This document shows positions 55,650 to 64,000 of a stretch of DNA of 64,000 nucleotides, in pieces. How positions within the stretch are numbered: position 1 is the stretch's first letter; every line of letters begins with the position of its first letter. The stretch lies in contig JACDOX010000333.1 of NCBI GenBank assembly GCA_014549065.1, positions 504,569 to 568,568 on the forward strand. Direction: 5' to 3'. A model generated the notes under the pieces. That model saw only the letters and a program-made list of their open reading frames with translations, ran no database searches and was not told the DNA's origin. Origin of the DNA: Cardinalis cardinalis. Lineage: Eukaryota; Chordata; Aves; Passeriformes; Cardinalidae. Made by a program: the position numbers and the translations under genes.

Positions 55650-56230
55650 ACCTGTCACAGGGTTGGCTTCCCAGGCGTGCCATGGCTGGACTCACTGTGT
55701 GGGTTGATCAAAGCCCCACCGTGACACGCTGTGGCCTGGAAGTTCCCTTGCCCAGCTGTGTTGATCATGCTGGCACGGCAGACTCCTGGAACCAGGAAAA
55801 GAAGTGAGGAATGTGTGTCTGTACAAGCTCCAAGATGACATTTTGAGATAACGGCAAACACAGTAACCAAAAAAGGAATGACCCTGACTATTACTTTGTG
55901 ATTGGAACAGGAACTGAAACCACACTCATCAAGAGCTTGATTGGCTTGAAAGGGCTGAGCACAGGGTATAAGAAAGAAATAAAGGCAGAAGCCACATACT
56001 CTATGTTGACTGGCACTGGCCACCAGCTGGCAGGTGGACAGACAGCCAGACATCAGCAGGGACACCCTGATGNCACCTGCCAGGGAACACAAAATCTGGC
56101 CCAGCATGGCTTGAGTGTGGTGAAGACCTTCCTGGGGAAGCTAGTATGAATAAGATAGCTGATACACCATGGGCAAAAGTGATAATTTTTGCACCCATGT
56201 TATTTGAAGTAAGGCTTTAAAACATTGATT
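55650..56230 (+). other. Possible solo-LTR-like remnant
   Basis: GGGTATAAGAAAG is closely followed by AATAAAGGCAGAAGCC near 55966-55995, a TATA-then-AATAAA spacing seen in avian retroviral LTRs. No TG/CA termini, target-site duplication or coding remnant was found, so the call is tentative. Confidence 0.22.
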
Positions 56231-59200
56231 GATTGTTACAAAGGATTAAGTAAACTTTGGGTTATTTTGGTTTTTTTATACTTGGCATACATTTCTTCAG
56301 AGAGATTGTTTGGTTGCTGTTGAAATCCCAAGAAAAACCCAGATGCTCATCTGTTGGTGTGTCACATTTAGACTGAGCTGGAAAAGAATGTGACTTAATA
56401 GATCAGGGACAGCTTTAATGATTTCTACTTGCTGCATTATAAAAAATAATGGTGATAAGGTGGAAGCAATGCTCAGTTTATGGAATTGCACATTTTTTTG
56501 TTGCAATAAGCAGTGCTGCCGTTGAAGTCTGCAATAGGGCACAAACCTTCATCAGTCTGACCCTACACTTGAATTTTGTGTGACATGCCAGTGATAGATT
56601 ATTAAGCTGCTCGTCACCTGAGTTATGCCCTGCCTGTTCTTCAGTCTCAGCTTCACTGAGCTGTCCCAGTATCCCTGCTTTCCCTTGCTCTCCAGCAGGA
56701 TATAGCACATCAAGTTCTGTGCCATCCTTTAGGTTTGGGAGGGATAAAATTGTTGTTTTTCCATATTCATGACCGCATCACTGCGGACTGCAGTGGATTG
56801 ACACAGCCTGCACACAAAGACCATCAGACCCCTCTCTTTTCTGCTCCTTTTCAACTGAAAGCTATGGTGTTCACTCATCCCCTGCTTTAAAACCGAGCAA
56901 CATTTACAGGGGAGTGATCTGAGCTGTTACACAGCAGGCATGCAAATGAGACTCAACCCTTCCAGCGCCAGACTGGAAAAGGGCTCTGTGTCTGCATTTC
57001 CCGGGGATTTCTGCGCTGCTCAGCTCCCTGTTCACCAACAGATGTCAACGCTTTTCTATAATTACAGACCGTAGGACTTACAACTAGGCAAGGTCTCATT
57101 TCTTAAAAATTGTTCTCTAGTAAGGTTATTTCTTCTGTGCTTCTGTACCTTGATTTTTATTATTTGATGATTTCATCTATGTGGTATATGCTGTCTTTTT
57201 TAGATCCCAGGTAAAGATTTTCAAAAAGACTAAACAGCAGTTGTTTGTATAGGCATCTCTTCTGATTCAATGTATCCCTGTCTTTACCAATTATAGTTCA
57301 TTAGCTAACTTCCAACTCACAAAATTTTAGTAGAATGAATTATAATTAAGATGTTATATACCTTTCCAAATGCACTGATTATGTTTAATCAGTTGCTTTC
57401 CTTTTGTTCTTTCCTTGCTGTGAAAGTAATTAAGATTACTGGACAAATGTATGTTTAGACATTCAGATTTTCTATTTCTTTGCATCTCCTTAGCCAGTGA
57501 GTGTACCCTAACACTGGTGTACATGGTAACACCACCAGAAAGGATGAGCAATTCATGTTGGTTTTTTTTCTCAAACCACTGCAACATTTTACTAGGCTTG
57601 GAAATTGTAATGTTTTATAATCTATTGCCTTGAAGTGCCACATGAAAATAATACCAATAACACATGGTAATTACCTAATTGATTCTGTAGCACTTTTACT
57701 AAAAGAATATATTTTTTAGACTTTATAAATTTTCAGTATCTTTCCTAATAATTCTTAGGCCTGTCATTATTAAAAATAAATACCTGCGGTAGCTTCCTTT
57801 GGTGATTGCTATCTTGATCTAATTTCAGAGTTCTCATTAATTTGCAACCTATATCTACTTTTTCTTTGTCTCTCCTTCCTTTAGACGTATTTAACTTTGT
57901 TTTTTCTACTTTTATTATGTAACTCTAGAAAGGTTTTCTTAATGTATTTTTTTCCTGATTTTGTGTTTCCCATGCAAGTTTTCTTGCTTGGCTTCCTCAC
58001 ACTTCCCCATCCCTTTTCTCTGGCTGTGTCAGAAGAAGGTCAGATTGCATGTTTGGGCTGTTAAAGTGTCTCATTACTGTTACCATAAAAAATTTCTTCC
58101 TTATAGCCAAATCTGGGAAATCCAAATCTACCCTCTTTCAGTTTAAAACCTTGTTGCTGATGAACAGACAATGAAAACAAGTATTTTTGTGTCTTCAGCA
58201 AATGCTGAATATCATCATTCCTCTCCTTGCTCAATTTGTTGATAAACATGGGAAGAAGCAAGAGTTCACAGATTCCTTACGGCTTACAGACTTTGCAGCA
58301 TTGCTGATTCTTAGTTACTGGGCAGACAGCTAGATTGCAAATCTGAAAGAGGAAAGACTGGAAAATCCATGGGCTCACCCTAATAAGGAAGAAGAGNCAA
58401 ATCCCTAGAAATGGTGTGTCTCACTCACTTAGGCTTACCTGTGTTGTTAACAAGTGAGACATCTTGGTGCCTCTCTTGCCTCTTTTGTCCTATACTTCAC
58501 AGATACTGCACAATCCCATAATTTTTACTCATGGAAGTCCTCCCATATTTTGTGGGGACCTTGAAGACTTGCCCAAAAGTGACTGACCACATAACACACA
58601 AAATCTATTCCCATATTCACCCTCAGAACTCGCCCAGGTCCTCTGTCTCACAGATACTTTTCCTGAGTGGACCAAGGGGATTCCTTCCTTTGAATCATCT
58701 CTCTTTTGCCTGTGTGTGGTGGCTTTTGGACAGCAGATGATGGAATCTTAAGTTTGCGTTTAATGAAATCCCATTACCTTCCCATCACATTTTTGTCCCT
58801 TTTCCAGAGACAGAAGAAAGACTGGGATAGATTTAGTCCTCTGGCAGGGTTTATAAATGTTTGCTTCAATACCTACTCTCACACTATTCTCAGCTCTGCA
58901 GGGAGGAGGAACTCTCTGGAGGTAAGAGGTAGAAGGTGCAGGAGGGAAGACAAGTAATTCAGAATCTTTGTCTTGAGACACTGTCATGGAGAATTTTTGC
59001 TTCCACATTAAGAGAGGACGCAGCTAGGAGCCAAGATCTTCCTTCTGTATGGGCCCAGGTCTAGTGGTTGTTTCCTCCTAATTGATGTGAGAGACAGCCA
59101 GCCAGCTCAGTCTTCTGCAGCTTCCTTCTATTCTTGTTAGACATGTATGTTCTCTGTTCCTGCTGAGTTTTCTCCCTAGATAGAGGAGATCATCTGTAGT

Positions 59201-59514
59201 TGTGTCTGCTCGGGGTCTAATATGTGCACTTCTTCCCTCCACTCTGAAATGCTTCACACAATTTAAATGGAAAAATTGTGATTACATAGGAGTTGGGAAT
59301 TCTGTTATGTGGTCTCAATTGCTTTCAGTCAACAGAGTTAACATCCTTTCCAAAACAGCCGCTCCTTGTTCTGGATTAATGCCAGGGAGCAGGAGTGTTC
59401 CGAGGTTGAGAGCATAGGATGTTAGCTTTCAGATCCTATGATAAGAAAGCTGGGGGCTAAGAAGTTTGCTGATCTTACATCAAACCTAGTCCTCTGGTTT
59501 GTCCCGATGTAGAA

Positions 59515-60245
59515 TAACTGAGGGACAACCCCAAGCACAAATACAGCCTGGGTGGAGAATTAATTGAGAGCAGCCCTGCCAAGGAGGACTTGAGGGTGTT
59601 GGTTTGACCAGGAGTCCGACATGACCTGGCAATGTACATTCACAGCCTAGAAAACCAACCGTGCCTTGGGCTGCATCCAGAGCAGCATGAACAGCAGGGC
59701 AAGGGAGGGGATTCTGCTCCTCTGCTCTTACGAGATCCTACCTGGGGTGATGCATCCAGCTCTGGGGTTCCTAGTAGAAGGAAAACACAGACCTCTTTTA
59801 ACAAGTCCGCAGGGGGCCACCAAGATGATCAGAGGACTGGAGCACCTCTCCTATGGAGATAGGCTGAGAGAGTTGGGGTTGTTCAGACTGGAGAAGGCTC
59901 CAGGAGCACCTTAGAGCCCCTTCCAGTACCTAAAAGGGGCCACAAGAGAGCTAGAGAGGGACTTTTTGCATGGGCATGTAGTGACAGGACAAGGGGGAAT
60001 GCCTTGAAAGAGGGCAGGTTTAGATTAGATGGGAGGAAGAAATTCTTTATTGAGGATGGTAAGACACTGGCACAGGTTGCCCAGAGAAGCTGTGGATGCC
60101 CCATCCCTGAAAGAGTTCAATGCCAGGTTGAATGGGGCTTCGAGCATCTGGTCTAGTGGAAGGTGTCCCTGCCAATGGCAAAAGGTTTGAAACTGGATGT
60201 TCTTTTACGTCCCTTTCCAACCCAAACCATTTAGTAGTTGTGATT
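59515..60245 (+). mobile_element. CR1 LINE 3' fragment
   Basis: A decayed CR1 copy. It shows GAGCAGCCCTGCCAAGGAGG, GACATGACCTGGCAATGTAC, CTGGGCTGCATCCAGAGCAG-like words, AAGATGATCAGAGGACTGGA and GACACTGGCACAGGTTGCCC. It ends with CCCTTTCCAACCCAAACCAT and a degraded GTGATTCTT tail. Non-coding. Confidence 0.9.
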
Positions 60246-61910
60246 CTTTAGCTTCATATGAGTTGCTGAAACTATCCAGCCGCTTTTCCTCTCCCTTGCA
60301 CCATGGTCAATGTGTCAGTATAGGTACAGTAGTATCAAATCCACAGAAATCACCAGAAAACCCTTAATATTTTCCAAGGCTGCGTTACTGCTTTGCTGCA
60401 TGATTCGTAGTAAAACACCCTAAAACACTTGGACCTTGTGTTTGCCTTTACATGTAGGGCTTATTCGAACCCAGCAACAAAAAGCTGTGATTCAGACAAA
60501 GGCAGCAATCAAACACTTTGTTACTGGGCATTGTGGTTTTTATCCCATGTTAATCCCCTGTTAAATTGACTCATGAATCAGCTTTGATTCATGAATCATA
60601 TGCAAGACAATAGAGGAGTCCTATGATAGTTTTGGTGGAAAACAGCACTTCCAGGCATGACCAGAGAGGATAAGTGATACTGTCATTCTAGATCAGGTTG
60701 CTGTTTCTAAGCACCCTAGGGCTTGTGACAAATCCAGATGAAGGATTTGCAGCTTCTCCAGGACTTGCCATTTTCCTGTGTTAGGATGACAAGGGTTTGC
60801 TTTCAGAGTAGCCAAATGTGAAGTGTGTGTGAAGCCTGGTGTTGGCACGGGATGCTGCCAGGGAAAGGTCCACGCCCCTTCAGAACAGCTCCTTCCCTTG
60901 CTGTAGGTGTTGTGCTCAGTCACTCTTCTGAATCCTGAATGACACAAGCTGGGTGGGGCTGGGTCAGAGTCTCATACCTCAAAGCCTTCCTGTTTGCACA
61001 GCCACAGCTGCCCCAGATCAGCAGAAGACAACTTCAGGACAAAGCTGAGCCAAACTTTCAAACCGAGGGAGCCTTAACAGAGCAGTGTCACTCACAGACC
61101 TCAAAGGGCTTGGCAATCGAGGTCAGTACACTCTCCTTACTTCACAGGTGGGAAAACAGATGAAACAAAGCTATGGGAAAGAGAAATTATTTTATTGAGA
61201 TTTAAAACAGTTTGGATCAGGGAACTAGGTCATTAATCTCCTGTGTCCAGACATGCTCTCATGGGTACTATGTGCTTTAAACTCACCGTTATTGCAGGGA
61301 AGCTGGTCATCTCCATCATTTTTGCTGACTTTCCTCTCCCTCACAGCACCTCCTAATAATAAGCACAGGCTAATAGTGCTTAAATGGAGGTAGAAAAGTA
61401 CAACATGTTGCAGCAGCAGTATGTAGCTCTGTACCTATCCAATTAGGAGCTAAAATGTGAACGGCATGTTTGAATTATATTGTGCATTGTGTTGATACTG
61501 CTTTTTCATTTTCATGCTGTTCCTGTGTAAACCACCTCTACCATACAAGTTCCTAGTAGACTTCCTGGAGCTTCTGGCACTCTCCCTCTTCAAATAAATT
61601 GTTAATGGGACTGTGAATACCTTTATTTCCCTGTTTTCCTCCATGGTGCATAGCAGAATTTGTTGAAACAGTCATTTTGTCTCCGTAATCATGGTATACT
61701 TGTCACTTCTATTTAAATGTGTAAATAGTGTGATAACAAAGCAAACAAACAAACAAAATTACAAACAAACCAAATCCCCCAAAAAATTGTATCCACAAAT
61801 CTGACTCTTTGTTTGGAGTTCCTACTAGCCAACAAAAAAATCACTCCAGGGTTACAATTTTCCTTTTTGCTGAACTTCACTGTAATGGAGGTTGTTNTTC
61901 TCTCCACCAG
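60246..61910. other. Sequence upstream of the TCAF exon
   Basis: About 1.7 kb with no coding exon recognised. It includes a hairpin-capable inverted repeat (60572-60593) and a (CAAA)n run near 61739. Part of it is probably the 5' intron of the TCAF gene. Confidence 0.45.
60572..60593. repeat. Inverted repeat CATGAATCA-gctt-TGATTCATG
   Basis: Perfect 9-bp arms with a 4-bp loop. It overlaps an AP-1-type TGACTCA at 60568-60574 and is followed by another ATGAATCA. A looser version occurs at 14123-14146. Confidence 0.8.
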
Positions 61911-61927
61911 ACAGGAGTGTCCTGGAG

Positions 61928-62544
61928 ATGAAACCCTGTGCCGCCNACGAGCGGTTAGTGGATGGTGTCGGGCCATGGGACTTCACTGGCGGTTTTGTTC
62001 CCTGTGAGCTGCTCCTTGTTGGAGAGGACGCCTACCCTGTGCTCCTGAGCGCCAAGAAGCAGGTCCTGATTGCAGTCTCACAGTATGGGAAGGGCCGGAT
62101 AGTGGTCGTTTCCCATGAAGGAATCCTGAAGAGCCCCAAGTTCTCCCAGTTCCTCAGAAATGCCACGGGGTGGCTCAAGCCTTGCCCGGAGGCCCTGGTT
62201 GGGGTTCATCCTCGGTTGGATTCCCTGTCCCAGGTGCTGCTCGAGGCCGGCACCCGAGTGCAGGTGGAGGCAAAGCCCAGCCCATCCATGGGNGTGTTCT
62301 GTATGGACGCCTATGACAGCTCCCAGGCCGGAGACATCGTGGAATTTGTCAAAGGGGGTGGAGGGCTGCTTGTTGGAGGCCAAGCCTGGTACTGGGCGAG
62401 TCAACACGGCAAGGAGAAGGTGCTGTTTGAATTCCCTGGGAACCAGGTGACCAGCGTGGCTGGCGTGTACTTCACGGGAAACACCGTGGAAAAAGGTGTC
62501 TTCAAAGTTGCCAAGAAGATTCCCAAGATCCCATTGGTTGTCCC
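61928..62544 (+). CDS. TCAF family gene, first coding exon (partial gene)
   Basis: TCAF1/TCAF2 (FAM115) proteins bind the cold channel TRPM8 and control its trafficking. They have an N-terminal glutamine-amidotransferase-like region and a peptidase-M60-like C-terminal part. This exon gives residues 1-205 plus two bases and ends at CC|GTGAGT. Conserved blocks include PCELLLVGEDAYPV, GKGRIVVVSHEGIL, GVFCMDAYD (with an N), VKGGGGLLVGGQAWYWA, FPGNQVTSVAGVYFT and KKIPKIPLVV, all matching mammalian TCAF. The ATG (MKPCAA, then ERLVDGV) aligns with the mammalian start. An acceptor (TCTCCACCAG) at 61901-61910 implies a non-coding 5' exon. The rest of the roughly 900-aa protein must lie beyond 64000. 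Birds carry more than one TCAF-like gene, so I do not assign a paralogue. Confidence 0.9.
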
Positions 62545-64000
62545 GTGAGTACCTGAGTTGCCCTCTCTTTAAACCACCAATTAGGTTATGTGGGTGAGTT
62601 GTTTGTAGAAGATTTGGGAGGTAAGAGGTGAGGGTGATGGTAAATGCTGGTTCTTTAATAACCAGCATGGAATTGTTGCCTTCCAATTTAAAGAGTCCCA
62701 TTCTTTGCAATTGGAAAGAATGCTGTCTTCAAGTGCTTCCAGGGCAGCAGGACCAGGCCCAGGGAATCCAAGGAAATGAGAGGAGGCATCTTTTAGAACA
62801 GCTTCCCTGATCAAGTGTACCTGAGGGAAATGCAGCAAAACAGGGACAGGAGGAGGAGCTCCTCTCCCTCTCCCNACACATCCCTACACTCAGGGCAACT
62901 TTCCCACAGCTGTAAACCAGGTTGGAGATGAAGCAGCAGGACAGGTCTCTGGGCCAGGCTCTGGCTGACATCTGCCAAACCTGTTTAGCCTGTTCCTTGC
63001 AGGAGTTTGCTTCTGCAGGTAAGCCCCTGGAGCTGGCCAGAGCTGAGGCTGGGTTCCGCCTCCCTTCTCAGCTTCTGAAACAGGCTGTGGACAAGAAATC
63101 TCAGTTTGTTTGGGATTCCAGCCTGGCTCTTTGGGTTCTGGATTATCAGGTGTAAAACTCAGGGCTCATATTGCGCAACTGACCAGGCGTTGGAGACCTG
63201 GATGTTGCCCTGCTCTCTTCCTCCCCTTGCCAGTGGCTATGCCAGGCTCTTTCTCCTGCCACTTTCTGCTGCATTACATAAGGCACTGCAGGTTCTCCAA
63301 GGAGCATTAGTGCTGCTGCGCTTCCTCTGTGTGGCAGCTTCATTTCACTGTAGTGACAGCCACAGCAATTACAGTAAAACTCCCTGCAAGTCTTTCCTTC
63401 ACAACCTTTTCCTTGTGGATGTAGAATGCTAAATGTCTAATATTTTCAAACAACTAATGGGATCCGATACTTTCTGTTGTTTTCTGGTAAAGGTAGTAGA
63501 GAGCTCTGATGTTTAATTCAGTGAAATGCTTAGGGCACAGCTAACAAATCAGGTTTCTTAATTAAAAATATCTGGTTGCTTCTTGTTACCACCTGCACTG
63601 CACAAGCATGTTCCCACTGCTTCATGCACAGGGCGTGGAAGAGGGAAAGGGGTGGGGAATTCAGAAGAGAAACATTACATCACAATTAACAAGACTTCAA
63701 ATGGTAACTAAGGGTGAATTACACCTTGCTTAGGTTGTTTTTGTGGTTGTTTTTTTTTTTAATCCAGAGCCACAGAGAAATTTAGGTCTCCAATTTCTGT
63801 GTAACACAACAGCTCTGTACATCTGGGTCTTGCCAGGTTTGTGTGCAGAGAATCAGGCTTCAGTCTGAGACAAGAGCTGTGCCATATGTCTGGACACATG
63901 CTCTGTGTGACGAAGGATCTCAGTAAAGTAATAACCAAAGAAGAGCTGCAGATTTAATTCCTGTCCTACGGGCATGAGGAAGGGCAGCATAATTTTTTCT
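62545..64000 (+). other. TCAF intron (continues past the window)
   Basis: No second TCAF coding exon was recognised in these 1.46 kb. The open frame at 62922-63155 does not match TCAF or another known protein. A T-run lies near 63751. Confidence 0.55.

Larger units (their letters stand above)
53961..59514. other. Intergenic sequence right of FKBP4
   Basis: About 5.5 kb with no recognised gene. It includes a 21-bp tandem repeat (55573-55626), an LTR-like stretch (about 55650-56230) and AT-rich DNA from 57000 to 58300. Confidence 0.5.

Noticed and set aside
62922..63155. 77-codon + strand frame as a second TCAF exon
   Set aside because: It does not match the TCAF continuation that I recall after KIPLVV, and lacks a convincing acceptor in the required phase.

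Overview
The window is vertebrate nuclear DNA, almost certainly from a bird. The evidence is split genes with GT-AG introns, CpG-island promoters, several CR1 LINE fragments ending in the typical ATTCTATGA-type tail, and a conserved gene order matching the human 12p13.33 block FKBP4-ITFG2-NRIP2. Isolated single N bases are scattered through the whole window. The species cannot be fixed from the sequence alone. No prokaryotic, phage, CRISPR or tRNA features were seen.

Layout, left to right. Positions 1-1800 hold no gene I can recognise. A (CGGACA)n minisatellite (1801-1900) and a purine-rich leader precede NRIP2 (+ strand, six coding exons, 2372-15208, 254 aa), a nuclear-receptor-interacting protein with a retropepsin-like fold. 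A long intergenic stretch follows. It holds a degenerate telomere-like (CCCTAA) tract (about 17216-17745) directly abutting a GC-rich tandem repeat of about 60 bp (17749-17960). ITFG2 (- strand, twelve coding exons, 32236-23052, 457 aa) converges on NRIP2 and starts in a CpG island at about 32.0-32.3 kb. FKBP4 (- strand, ten coding exons, 52416-36175, 449 aa) lies head-to-tail upstream of ITFG2. It starts in a strong CpG island (about 51.6-52.76 kb) with heat-shock-element-like motifs. CR1 fragments lie downstream of its stop (34.56-35.91 kb) and in introns 9 and 3. To the right are a second, smaller CpG island (53.56-53.96 kb), another CR1 (59.5-60.25 kb), and the first coding exon of a TCAF (FAM115) family gene on the + strand (61928-62544), which runs out of the window.

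The genes do not form one pathway. FKBP4 is the Hsp90 co-chaperone immunophilin of steroid-receptor complexes. ITFG2 is a subunit of the KICSTOR complex, which tethers GATOR1 to lysosomes to restrain mTORC1. NRIP2 binds nuclear receptors. TCAF proteins traffic and regulate TRPM8. FKBP4, ITFG2 and NRIP2 are an ancient syntenic block. The join from FKBP4 to TCAF brings together genes that lie on different human chromosomes (12p13 and 7q35).

No obviously new gene system was found. The items most worth a second look are the telomere-like tract with its adjoining 60-bp repeat, the Asp-to-Asn change at the DTG motif of NRIP2, and the repeated heat-shock-element motif around FKBP4 exon 1. All exon boundaries were read by eye from splice consensus, reading-frame continuity and recalled human orthologues; no alignment was run.
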